Shown here in pieces: positions 5,995 to 12,794 of a stretch of DNA of 13,508 nucleotides. Positions within the stretch are counted from its first letter, which is position 1; each line of letters opens with the position of its first letter. This DNA is from Streptomyces sp. NRRL F-525 (GTDB taxonomy: Bacteria; Actinomycetota; Actinomycetes; Streptomycetales; Streptomycetaceae). The stretch covers positions 1-13,508 of the forward strand of contig NZ_JNXE01000076.1 in assembly GCF_000716605.1 (NCBI RefSeq). Reading direction: 5' to 3'. The notes beneath the pieces were generated by a model, which was given only the letters and a program-made list of their open reading frames with translations, did no database searches and had not been told where the DNA came from. The position numbers and the translations under genes were made by a program.

Positions 5995-6776
5995 CCCACC
6001 GTGCGGTACCGGCCAAGGCCCCGACCAGCTTCGGTGCCCGTGCACACGACTACGACCGGCTGCGCCCCGGCTATCCTCGCCGCGCTCTGACCGAGGCCTG
6101 GGCGGCCCTGGGCGGCGGTCCGCCGGGCACCGCGCTGGACGTCGGTTGCGGAACGGGCAAGCTCGCCGGCGCGCTGGCCGCCCTCGGCCACGAGGTCACC
6201 GGTGTCGAGCCGGACCCGCGGATGGCGGCCGTCGCCGCTGCGAACGGACTCGCCGTCGAGGTCGCCACCTTCGAGGAATGGGACCCTTGCGACCGGCGAT
6301 TCGACCTGGTGGCCTGCGGTCAGGCCTGGCACTGGCTGCGCGCCGGGAACCGTACGGCCAAGGCGGCGCGCTGCCTGCACCCGGCCGGGCGGGTCCTGCT
6401 CGCCTGGAACTTCGGCTCCCACACACCGTCCATCGGCGCCGGCCTGACCCGGGTCTACGCCGCCGCCCTGCCGCACGGGCTGCCGACCGGGGAGGGCGGC
6501 CGGAAGGACCTCTCGGAGGCCGACGCCGACGAATACGCCGAAGAACTGCGCTCGCACGGTTTCGCCGTGACGAAAACGGCGGTGCCCTGGCAGAGCCACC
6601 TCACCTCACGGGAGTTCTGCACACTCCTCGGCACCGAGAGCCGACACCTGGCCCTGCCGTGGGCGATTCGACGCCGACTGCTGCGCGCGGTGGCCAGGCA
6701 TCTCGACGCCGAGGAGGGCGGAGGGATACGTATGGACTACACGTGCGTCATCGTGGGGGCGTCCAGGGCCGGATGA
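5991..6776 (+). CDS. Class I SAM-dependent methyltransferase
   Basis: 261 aa. The ATG at 5991 overlaps the HTTM stop (ATGA) and has GGAGG at 5980-5984. FGARAHDYDRLRPGYP (14-29) is the usual entry helix of this family, TALDVGCGTGKLAGAL (47-62) is the SAM-binding glycine loop, VTGVEPDPRM is motif post-I with its acidic ribose ligand, and LVACGQAWHWL follows. The C-terminal GGGIRMDYTCVIVGASR is the family's last beta-strand. It is the last gene of the operon and so probably a tailoring enzyme for the peptide (N-, O- or side-chain methylation), but the fold does not reveal the acceptor. The free C-terminal Phe or the Lys/Glu side chains of the precursors are possible acceptors; this is only inference. 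A 44-bp gap with a hairpin separates it from the convergent MFS gene. Confidence 0.85.
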   Translation: MTHRAVPAKAPTSFGARAHDYDRLRPGYPRRALTEAWAALGGGPPGTALDVGCGTGKLAGALAALGHEVTGVEPDPRMAAVAAANGLAVEVATFEEWDPCDRRFDLVACGQAWHWLRAGNRTAKAARCLHPAGRVLLAWNFGSHTPSIGAGLTRVYAAALPHGLPTGEGGRKDLSEADADEYAEELRSHGFAVTKTAVPWQSHLTSREFCTLLGTESRHLALPWAIRRRLLRAVARHLDAEEGGGIRMDYTCVIVGASRAG

Positions 6777-6788
6777 TGCCGTCGCGCC

Positions 6789-6811
6789 GGTGTGTCAGCG
6801 GGTGACACGTC
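6789..6811. terminator. Hairpin between convergent methyltransferase and MFS genes
   Basis: GTGTCA at 6792-6797 pairs with TGACAC at 6803-6808 around the loop GCGGG, and two wobble pairs and a G-C pair can extend the stem to 6789-6811. It fills the 44-bp gap between two converging stops, so it can end transcription from both sides. Confidence 0.55.
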
Positions 6812-6820
6812 CGTCGTTCG

Positions 6821-8149
6821 TCATCGGGCGATACGACCGTCCGGGTCGACGCGAGACTCCCCATTGCCGGCGTCCTGGCCCGCTTCACCCATCCCCTCCC
6901 CACCCATCCCGTCCAACAGGCTCACGGCCGGCACGACATGGTTGGCGACCGCCAGCACAGCCAGGCCAGCGGCAATCCCGATCAGCGGCACCTCGACACC
7001 GAAGGCGTCGGCCAGCGCCCCGCAGAGCACGGGGGCGAGCCAGACGCAGGACTGCACTGCCATGTTGACCGACGTCAGAACCCGTGCGGTCATCGCGTCC
7101 GGCACCACGGCAACCATGGCTGCCCCGAACACGGCGTTCAGCGGAGTGACGAACACGATGCTCACACCGAGGCACAGACCCGCCGCCCAGGGCCAGGCAG
7201 CCAGCGGGACGAGCCCGGCGACGCCTAACACAAGCATCCAGGAGACCAACCGAACGAGACGGTGGCCGCTGACACGCCGCACGACCCACCCGCAGGCGAG
7301 CGCGCCGCCCAGGCCGCACGCCGTGGCGATCCCCTCAGCCGCACCGATCTGCGAGGGAGAGGCTCCGCGGTGCCGCAGCGCCACGATGAACAGGAAGCCG
7401 ATCCCGGTGAAGAGCAGATTCATCAGTGCCGACCACACCAAGGCGTACCGCAGGAACGCCACGCCCCGGACGAACGCGAGACCGGCCCCCAGGTCCCGGC
7501 GCAACGGCACGCGACGGGCGGCCCGTTCGGCGGGGTCCGGTCCCATCGGCGTACGGATCAGGAGGCAGGCAAGCGTGACGGCAGCGTACGAGAGGGCGTC
7601 CGCGAGGAACGGCGCCCAGCGAGCCAGCGCGAACAACGTCCCGCCGAGCGGTCCTCCGGCCAACTGCGCGCCGTGATCACGCACTTCAGCCCGGGCGAAG
7701 GCAGCCTTGAGCTGAGCCCCCGGGACAATCCGTTTCACCAGCGGTGCCGCCGCGCCGGCGAACACCGCGGACGCCAGGCCCTGCACCAGTGCCAGGAAGG
7801 CCATCAGCGGCAGCCACACTCGCCCGGCAACCACCGACCAGCAGACTGCCCCCATCACAACGAGCTGGATCAGTGACGCCCCGGTCAGCAGCGCCCGGCG
7901 CGAATAGCGGTCACCGGCAACGCCAGCGGGCAACAGGCCCGCCACCAGGCCGGCGCTCCCACACGTTCCCACCAAACCGGCCGCTTCGGCGGAACCGGTC
8001 GAGACCAGCATCAACAGCGGGAACGCCAGCCCAGAGACGCTGGTACCCAGCGCGGACACGGCGGTACCCGACCACCACAGGTTGTAGTCGCGGTTCCGCC
8101 ACAGTGATGAAGGCAGCGGCTCCGCAGCCCTCCGCACTCCCCCGTTCAC
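6821..8149 (-). CDS. MFS transporter (drug or peptide efflux type)
   Basis: 442 aa from a GTG at 8149-8147 that overlaps the IclR stop as GTGA, so the pair is translationally coupled. After a short cytoplasmic start (NRDYNLWWSG) come about twelve membrane helices. GVAGDRYSRRALL is the loop 2-3 motif A of major facilitator proteins, and its weaker repeat lies in the second half near VVRRVSGHRLVRLVSWMLVL. The overall look is that of the MefA/EntS-like efflux branch. It stands beside the RiPP operon but on the other strand, so it could export the mature peptide or provide resistance; equally it may be unrelated and controlled by its own IclR regulator. A longer reading of the frame up to 8299 runs inside the IclR gene and is not used. 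Confidence 0.85.
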   Translation of the reverse strand: MNGGVRRAAEPLPSSLWRNRDYNLWWSGTAVSALGTSVSGLAFPLLMLVSTGSAEAAGLVGTCGSAGLVAGLLPAGVAGDRYSRRALLTGASLIQLVVMGAVCWSVVAGRVWLPLMAFLALVQGLASAVFAGAAAPLVKRIVPGAQLKAAFARAEVRDHGAQLAGGPLGGTLFALARWAPFLADALSYAAVTLACLLIRTPMGPDPAERAARRVPLRRDLGAGLAFVRGVAFLRYALVWSALMNLLFTGIGFLFIVALRHRGASPSQIGAAEGIATACGLGGALACGWVVRRVSGHRLVRLVSWMLVLGVAGLVPLAAWPWAAGLCLGVSIVFVTPLNAVFGAAMVAVVPDAMTARVLTSVNMAVQSCVWLAPVLCGALADAFGVEVPLIGIAAGLAVLAVANHVVPAVSLLDGMGGEGMGEAGQDAGNGESRVDPDGRIAR

Positions 8150-8856
8150 CGCCGCCGCAACTCGGTGCTGATGACCTGGGCGGTGCGCGCGGTCGCCTGG
8201 GCGAGTCGTTCCAGATGGTGCGCGGGATCGGTCACGACACACAACGACGCCATCGGCGCCTGCCCCGGCCATCCGTGCAGCGGTACGGCCGTGCAGCACA
8301 CTCCCGCCACCAGTTCCTGACGGTCGAAAGCGGCGCCGCGGGCCCGTATGCCCGCGGCCTCCCGCGCCCAGGACTCAGGAGGCGGACCCGGCAGGGCAGT
8401 AGGACCAGCCGCGGCCACCAGCACCTTGCCCGCCGCCGTCCGCCACGGCCAGATCATCCCCCGGTGGGTCACGGCAGACGGCTCAACCTCCTTGCCGGGC
8501 ACCCATTCCAGGACCTGTACCTGCCCCTTCCACAGCACGCAGATCCCCACCCCGACACCCGCGAGCTCCGCCAGGCCGTGTATCGGCTGCCGCGCCGCGG
8601 ACAGCAGCCCGGGGTGCGGCTGCCACCGGCGCCCGAGGTGGAACATCTCCGGCCCCATCCGGTAGTTGCCGCGATGCCGTTCCACGGCGCCCAGCTCGAC
8701 CAGCTGCTCAAGGAGCCGGTGAGCGGTCGACTTGGGCAGTCCGCACTCCACCGTCAGCCTCGTCAGCCCCGCCTCACCGGCCCGCTCCACCGCCTCGAGA
8801 AGACCGAAAGCTCCCTCCAGCACACTGCGGCCCGCGGCGCCCGGCGACGACGTCAT
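8146..8856 (-). CDS. IclR-family transcriptional regulator
   Basis: 236 aa from ATG 8856. Residues ~10-60 form the winged helix-turn-helix: SVLEGAFGLLEAVERAGEAG, then LTRLTVECGLPKSTAHRLLE with the recognition helix at PKSTAHRLL. The C-terminal ~170 residues are the GAF-like effector domain, including MIWPWRTAAGKVLVAAAG and GVCCTAVPLHG. Proteins of this type bind small metabolites and repress or activate nearby genes. The stop overlaps the MFS start (GTGA), so the MFS gene is the obvious target. The frame stays open upstream to 9363, and a GTG at 9015 has a G-rich site before it, but the extra residues are Ala/Arg/Pro-rich and the IclR homology begins at MTSSPG, so the short form is preferred. 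Confidence 0.83.
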   Translation of the reverse strand: MTSSPGAAGRSVLEGAFGLLEAVERAGEAGLTRLTVECGLPKSTAHRLLEQLVELGAVERHRGNYRMGPEMFHLGRRWQPHPGLLSAARQPIHGLAELAGVGVGICVLWKGQVQVLEWVPGKEVEPSAVTHRGMIWPWRTAAGKVLVAAAGPTALPGPPPESWAREAAGIRARGAAFDRQELVAGVCCTAVPLHGWPGQAPMASLCVVTDPAHHLERLAQATARTAQVISTELRRR

Positions 8857-9169
8857 GGGCACCGCCGCCGATGTCGCCACGTTCGCCGTCCGGGCGGCAA
8901 CCGCCGTAGCCGCAGCTGTCGCAACCGCGGCCCCGACCGCCGGCGACGACCGCCGTCCCGGAAGCCGCTGTGGTGTATCCGGCCCGATCCCTCCGCGCCT
9001 GCTCAAGCCCTTCACCCCCGTTGCACCCCCTGCACCCGGTTGAAGGTTCGCATCCGGCCTACGGTCGAAACATTGTCGGATGCTTGTCGGACATGGGCGC
9101 AGCTCTCCTGTAGGGAAACCGTTCAGCCCGTCAGGCGGTACTCGGCCTGGTCGAGGCGGGGAGAGAGAC
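8857..9169. promoter_or_regulatory. Intergenic region between the IclR gene and a divergent broken gene
   Basis: No gene is seen here. The most regular element is a direct repeat TTGTCGGA at 9073-9080 and 9084-9091, an 11-bp period close to one DNA turn, which would suit a regulator binding one face of the helix. The first ~170 bases are Ala/Thr-coding in the IclR frame and may be an N-terminal extension of that gene. Confidence 0.3.
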
Positions 9170-9530
9170 GTGGGGGTTCTTGACGCGAGGTCGGAATATG
9201 ACGCGGCGTCCGTTCCGATGCCGAGACCCTGATCCGGCGCCGGGCCGCCGACGCACCGCAGCACAGCGAAGCCCTCGGTGAACTGGCAACGCTCATTGAG
9301 CAGTTCCACGCCTCGAAGACCGGGGAACCGAGTGGTCCACCTGCGGACGAGGTCATGCAGCACCCCTGGTACCTCCGGCCGACACCTACCGAGAGATCAT
9401 CATCGACCGCGTCGCGCGAACAGCCCTTCCCTCACAAGCCGACCGAGCGGCCGACCAGTCGCACGGCACCGGCGAAGGCACTGAACAGACGAGTGGCGTC
9501 GAGCCGACTGCCGGCGGGGACAAGCCCTGA
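9170..9530 (+). pseudogene. Small gene of unknown function broken by two single-base frameshifts
   Basis: GGGGAG at 9158-9163 stands six bases before GTG 9170, which opens a frame reading VLDARSEYDAASVP. After 9215 the sensible reading moves to another frame (DAETLIRRRAADAPQHSEAL and on to TLIEQFH at about 9312). It then moves to a third (RLEDRGTEWSTCGRGHAAPL, and DTYREIIIDRVARTAL from 9381) that ends at TGA 9528-9530. One added base at about 9215 and one at about 9312 would give a continuous protein of about 120 aa, helical with a Cys-X-Arg-Gly-His patch. I do not recognise the family. No single frame explains the whole stretch, which is why the gene is easy to overlook. Confidence 0.4.
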
Positions 9531-9664
9531 CCAGCGGCAGGCCCTCGGCGCCGAGCAACCGCCCGGCAGCCTGCATCAGGAGGCCGCGGTGTACCGCCAC
9601 AGACTCCCGGCGAGAGCCGTCCCGACGCCCACCGGAGACGGGAGGAAAAGCCAGACTGTCCGCC

Positions 9665-10369
9665 ATGGACACTTCCTCAGCCAACCAGGACCGTGAAGAA
9701 GCAGAGCGGCTGAGCACCGCCGTGGGCGTCCTCGCCGACTTCCTGAGCCGCCAGCCGCTCACCCAGGCCCTGGCCTCGCTGGAGCACCGATTGGAGGGCG
9801 CCGACGGGACGCATGTCATGCGGGTCGCCGAGGAGGGCCACGTCGTGCCGGAGCTGCTTGCCTCAGCGCTCACGGTCCGCGAGAGCCTGGGCCGGATCAA
9901 TGACCTGATCCACGCCTGCGGCATCCTCCTCGTACTGCCCCAGATCCTCGGGGATGAAGAACGCATCACCGTCCGTCCCTCCCTCGGCGCCGGCAACGAC
10001 CCGAGCCGCCCGTACGACCTGGAGACGGACCAGCGCATCGCGGAGTTCAAGCTCGCTCGTTGGCGCGGCGCGGACGCCATGCGCAAGCGCCAGACCTTCA
10101 AGGACCTCGTGATGCTCGCCGCCGATACCTCCGGCCGCCGGGCAGAGCTGTTTGTGATCGGTCCCGAGCCCCGCCGTTTCCTGGCCACCAGCACGTCAAC
10201 CGCGGCCTGGGCCCTGGATCGCGCCCCAGGGGCACTGCGGACCTTCACCAGCGTCTTCGGCACACCGAGCATGTCCGTCGCCCAGTTCACCGCGACGCAT
10301 GCCGCCCACGTTCAGATCACCGATCTGCGGGATCTTCTCCCCGCGTCCGTCGCAGCCCTCCTGGAGTGA
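9665..10369 (+). CDS. Uncharacterised protein with a possible PD-(D/E)XK nuclease-like core
   Basis: 234 aa. The segment 116-153 (RPYDLETDQRIAEFKLARWR, then GADAMRKRQTFKDLVMLA) has an Asp (D118) and, nine residues on, E127-F-K129. That is the acidic plus E-x-K pattern of PD-(D/E)XK nucleases, followed by a helix with conserved-looking Arg/Lys. RAELFVIGPEPRRFLA (159-174) would be the next strand. The N-terminal ~60 residues are helical. No signal peptide or membrane segment is present. ATG 9665 is the first usable start, but the good GGAGG at 9641-9645 is 19 bases away, so the true start may be non-canonical (CTG 9656) or the site may belong to another start. The gene follows the broken gene at 9170-9530 by 134 bp. 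The nuclease suggestion rests on a short motif and needs a structure prediction. Confidence 0.7.
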   Translation: MDTSSANQDREEAERLSTAVGVLADFLSRQPLTQALASLEHRLEGADGTHVMRVAEEGHVVPELLASALTVRESLGRINDLIHACGILLVLPQILGDEERITVRPSLGAGNDPSRPYDLETDQRIAEFKLARWRGADAMRKRQTFKDLVMLAADTSGRRAELFVIGPEPRRFLATSTSTAAWALDRAPGALRTFTSVFGTPSMSVAQFTATHAAHVQITDLRDLLPASVAALLE

Positions 10370-10428
10370 ATGTCCTCGGCACGAGGCGCCAGCCGTGCGA
10401 AGAGCCTTGTATTCACGCTCCCCAAGCC

Positions 10429-10448
10429 GCGGCGGCGCGTTCCGCCGC
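10429..10448. terminator. Hairpin between convergent genes
   Basis: GCGGCGG at 10429-10435 pairs with CCGCCGC at 10442-10448 around a six-base loop. It lies in the 142-bp gap between the 234-aa gene (+) and the toxin gene (-), so it may end transcripts from either side. No T-run follows. Confidence 0.4.
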
Positions 10449-10511
10449 TAGCGCGGCGCCAGCAAAAGGCCCAGTCCACGACGGCAGTCTGCGTACTCAG
10501 ACAGAGAAGGT

Positions 10512-10877
10512 TCAGCTGGTCCACGTCTCGATCTGGGCCGCGACCTCGCGTACCGGGAGTCCGTCCCGGGCGGCCCGGGCAAGGGGGATGACGGTGTCGA
10601 GACCGGGGCTGACCGGCAGCCCGCACGCGGCCAGATAGGCGGCGGTCACGGTGGCAGCGAACAGCAGGTTGCGGACCTCCAGACTGGGCTGCCGCGCCAG
10701 CTCGCACAACAGTGCCGCGGCCTTGTGGTGCGGCTCGGGGTAGACCTCCTGGCCCAGGATCTCCGCACGGTGCCGGGCCTCGGCAGCGACCGTGACGCCG
10801 TAGTCGGCGACCTGGGGATCCCCCGGGATCTGCTGCGCCACCGCCAGGATCCACGCGAGGTCGACCTTCAGGTTCAC
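10512..10877 (-). CDS. Fic/Doc-like toxin of a toxin-antitoxin pair
   Basis: 121 aa from GTG 10877, overlapping the antitoxin stop as GTGA. The protein is all helical: LKVDLAWILAVAQQ at the start, HKAAALLCELARQPSLEVRN in the middle and NLLFAATVTAAYLAACGLPV after it, as in the Doc/Fic fold. Streptomyces proteins of this size are annotated as the toxin component of Fic-type toxin-antitoxin systems. The Fic active-site motif HPFx(D/E)GNGR is missing; the matching place reads QPSLEVRNL, keeping only the Glu. An AMP-transfer or kinase activity of the classical type is therefore doubtful, and the protein may be degenerate or may act differently. The gene order (antitoxin first, overlapping) is standard for such modules, which are common on mobile islands. 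Confidence 0.7.
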   Translation of the reverse strand: MNLKVDLAWILAVAQQIPGDPQVADYGVTVAAEARHRAEILGQEVYPEPHHKAAALLCELARQPSLEVRNLLFAATVTAAYLAACGLPVSPGLDTVIPLARAARDGLPVREVAAQIETWTS

Positions 10878-11137
10878 GCGGCGTCCCTCGGCGCGTCCTT
10901 CGGCAGCCCGTCCGGGAGGCCCGGGTATCGGTCCTCCCCGAACTCCGCCTCGAACCGCTCCGCGTAGGACGCCAGGAAGCCGGCAGCACCGGCCATGAAC
11001 GCGGACCGGGACTCGTTCACGTCCTGCTCGATCAGATCGGCGACGTACCCCTGCAAGCTCAGCCCGCGCCGCTTGGCCCGCTCTTCGGCCGCTGCCCGCA
11101 CGGCCTCGTCCAGCCGGATGTTGGTCTGCTTACTCAT
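10874..11137 (-). CDS. Ribbon-helix-helix antitoxin
   Basis: 87 aa from ATG 11137. Residues 4-36 (QTNIRLDEAVRAAAEERAKR, then RGLSLQGYVADLI) form a ribbon-helix-helix DNA-binding unit: a short strand with alternating side chains, then two helices separated by a Gly-Leu-Ser turn. The C-terminal half (DVNESRSAFMAGAAGFLASY, then AERFEAEFGEDRYP) would wrap and block the toxin. It is followed by the Fic/Doc-like toxin with a four-base overlap. Antitoxins of this type usually repress their own promoter, and a repeated heptamer upstream is a candidate operator. The frame stays open further upstream, but the RHH start and the promoter position favour ATG 11137. Confidence 0.8.
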   Translation of the reverse strand: MSKQTNIRLDEAVRAAAEERAKRRGLSLQGYVADLIEQDVNESRSAFMAGAAGFLASYAERFEAEFGEDRYPGLPDGLPKDAPRDAA

Positions 11138-11178
11138 AGGCCCCAGCATAGCTAGCAGTCGATACCAGTGACTAGCAG
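11138..11178 (-). promoter_or_regulatory. Promoter/operator of the toxin-antitoxin pair, probably leaderless
   Basis: On the minus strand TATGCT (11150-11145) fits a -10 box and stands only seven bases before the ATG at 11137. The transcript would thus begin at or next to the start codon, and no ribosome binding site is present. The heptamer CTAGCAG occurs twice on the plus strand, at 11152-11158 and 11172-11178, 20 bp apart and flanking the -35 spacer, which suits binding of the ribbon-helix-helix antitoxin. Confidence 0.45.
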
Positions 11179-11574
11179 CTTGCGGGAAGCCAACCGGAGG
11201 ACGACTCGGACCAGCGAGAACCTCATCCTCAGTTCCACGCCCTCGGACCCCGTGCCCGCCGAAGGGTCTGTTGTCGGGTAGTCCCCCGCCGTGCCGCGAG
11301 GCGGCCCTCCGCCCTCTGCTCCCACGTCGCGCCGCCATCGTGCCGTGTCGGCCGCCGCCATTCACCTTGGGCTGTGGCGATGGCGCTTCGAGCCGCTCGA
11401 TGGGGCCGGGCTGGCGGGCTGCACTTGTGGCCCTCAGCTGGTGCCTGGACGCCGGCTAGGCCGTAACCACCCCCGCGCAGACAAGGGAGGCTGCCGTTTT
11501 TCGGTGCTGGTGGCCCCGGTACCGGCCCCATCGCCAGGATGCTATGCGGTGGCTCTGACCTCCCAGCCGGACCT
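11179..11574. other. Gene-free stretch
   Basis: About 400 bases without a supportable gene. Long open frames exist on both strands but are Arg/Pro/Gly-rich, lack ribosome binding sites and show no domain pattern. The only regular element is the 10-bp palindrome CCGGTACCGG around 11517-11526. The stretch may be decayed mobile DNA. Confidence 0.4.
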
Positions 11575-11733
11575 TCAAGAACAAGCTAGGAACCACCTCG
11601 GACAGGTGCCCTCGACGGCCAGCTTCAGGATCTTGGAGTGCTTCGGGCAGAGCCAGGAGACGCCATCCTCCAACACCATCTCCCCGTCGCCCTTCGCCAA
11701 CTCCTTCGTCGCCGGCCACTGCGCCGACGACAT
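11575..11733 (-). CDS. Small zinc-ribbon-like protein of unknown function (52 aa)
   Basis: An ATG at 11733 with AGGAG nine bases upstream opens a 52-codon frame: MSSAQWPATKELAKGDGEMV, then LEDGVSWLCPKHSKILKLAV, then EGTCPRWFLACS, stop 11577-11575. CPKH followed 16 residues later by TCPRW suggests a small metal-binding or treble-clef-like knuckle, but the expected fourth ligand is replaced by Trp, with a last Cys three residues on. The end could be a frameshifted C-terminus. Codon use is strongly G/C in third positions, unlike the surrounding non-coding sequence, which supports coding. The HxlR gene lies about 100 bp upstream on the same strand. I do not recognise the family. Confidence 0.5.
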   Translation of the reverse strand: MSSAQWPATKELAKGDGEMVLEDGVSWLCPKHSKILKLAVEGTCPRWFLACS

Positions 11734-11834
11734 CCCCCCCATCTCCTACGCGGTACCAGGGCGCCGACGCCGGCTACATCGAGTACCGAGTCACCAGTAG
11801 CGAGCGCGAACCGGCCTGCCTATCCCTCATCGAC

Positions 11835-12230
11835 CTACTGGTCGGCGGCTTCGTGGGCCCGGTTGATCTCGGCCATGTGCTCCTCCGCCCAGGTCCGCAG
11901 CCCCGCAAGCGCGACTTCCAGGGACAGCCCGAGTTCGGTGAGCCGGTAGAAGACCCGCGGCGGCACGGTCGGTTCGACCCGGCGCGACACCAGCCCGTCG
12001 CCGGTCAGGCTTCGCAGCGTCACGGACAGCATCTTCTGCGAGACGCCGGGCATCCGGCGTCTCAGCTCCGCGAAGCGCACCTCGTCCGGTGCGGCATCGG
12101 CGAGCGTCTTGACGGCCATGGACGTCCACTTCGTACCGATGCGGTCCAGCAACTGCCGCGTCGGGCACTGGGGATCGAACAGATCGCCGCGCGCTCCGCG
12201 ATCGGCGGTCCGGGCTCCTTGGGCGGTCAC
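11835..12230 (-). CDS. HxlR-family winged-helix transcriptional regulator
   Basis: 131 aa from GTG 12230, with AGGAG six bases before it. Residues 20-115 follow the HxlR/MarR-like pattern: QCPTRQLLDRIGTKWTSMAV (21-40) with the conserved Cys22, RFAELRRRMPGVSQKMLSVT (52-71) as helix-turn-helix with the SQKML recognition helix, LTGDGLVSRR, and the wing PTVPPRVFYRLTELG. Many HxlR proteins sense aldehydes, quinones or disulphide stress through the N-terminal Cys and control an oxidoreductase gene next door. None is seen here; the upstream side is a truncated transposase. The regulator has therefore probably been separated from its original partner, and its promoter may now lie in IS-derived sequence. 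Confidence 0.9.
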   Translation of the reverse strand: MTAQGARTADRGARGDLFDPQCPTRQLLDRIGTKWTSMAVKTLADAAPDEVRFAELRRRMPGVSQKMLSVTLRSLTGDGLVSRRVEPTVPPRVFYRLTELGLSLEVALAGLRTWAEEHMAEINRAHEAADQ

Positions 12231-12299
12231 CTGTGGCTCCTGCGCTTGCCGACCGGGAGCCGGCGAGGTGCAGGATGCGGCGGATTTTCAGCCTTTGGG

Positions 12300-12788
12300 C
12301 CGCGCGAGACCGATGAGGACTTCGTCCTGCTGGACGGCACGCTCGCCACGTGCGACCGGGTTGGCGACAGACGGGCCGACTACTCCCACAAACACCGCGG
12401 GCACGGGGTGAACGTGCAGGTCCTCACTGACCCCGCCAGCCGGTTGCTGTGGCTCTCGCCCGCCCTACCGGGCCGCACTCACGATCTGACCACCGCCCGC
12501 ACCCATCGGATCAGACGGATCTGCGAGCGCCAGGGCGTCCCCGTCCTCGCCGATCTCGCCTACCAGGGCGGAGGCCCATGGCTGACCACGGGCATCAACC
12601 GCAGGCCCCTGAAGGAACTCACCGTCAGCGAGAAGACCGTCAACCGGGCCCTGGCCTCGGCACGGGCCCCGATCGAGCGCAGCGTCGCACGCCTGAAGCC
12701 CTGGCGGATCTTCCGCAGGTCCCGATGTAGACCAAACCGTATGACGTCAATCGCCAAAGCCGTCCTCACCCTGGAGCGGCAACGCTGA
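12300..12788 (+). pseudogene. IS5-family transposase, catalytic C-terminal part (right copy)
   Basis: From about 12318 the frame reads FVLLDGTLATCDRV, then YSHKHRGHGVNVQVLTDPAS, RLLWLSPALPGRTHDLTTAR, VPVLADLAYQGGGPWLTTGI and APIERSVARLKPWRIFRRSR, ending LERQR at TGA 12786-12788. This is a DDE_Tnp_4-type catalytic domain with all three acidic positions present (D in LLDGTL, D in LADLAYQG, E in IERSVARLK). The N-terminal DNA-binding third is absent: upstream lies the divergent HxlR gene with no start or homology. The C-terminus is nearly the same as the fragment at 3-86 and points the same way. A truncated, inactive copy. Confidence 0.88.
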
Positions 12789-12794
12789 AGAAGC

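Noticed and set aside
6732..6776. MDYTCVIVGASRAG preceded by GGAGGG looks like the start of a truncated FAD-dependent oxidoreductase (GxSxxG).
   Set aside because: It is in frame with the methyltransferase, and this family normally ends with a GG.i.m.Y.t beta-strand; it is the methyltransferase's own C-terminus.
8857..9363. N-terminal extension of the IclR protein to about 405 aa.
   Set aside because: The extension is low-complexity and Pro/Arg-rich, it covers the frame segments of another small gene, and IclR proteins are normally about 250 aa.
9400..10290. 296-aa minus-strand ORF.
   Set aside because: Its composition is Ser/Arg-rich, the mark of an antisense shadow; the plus-strand 234-aa protein has sensible structure.
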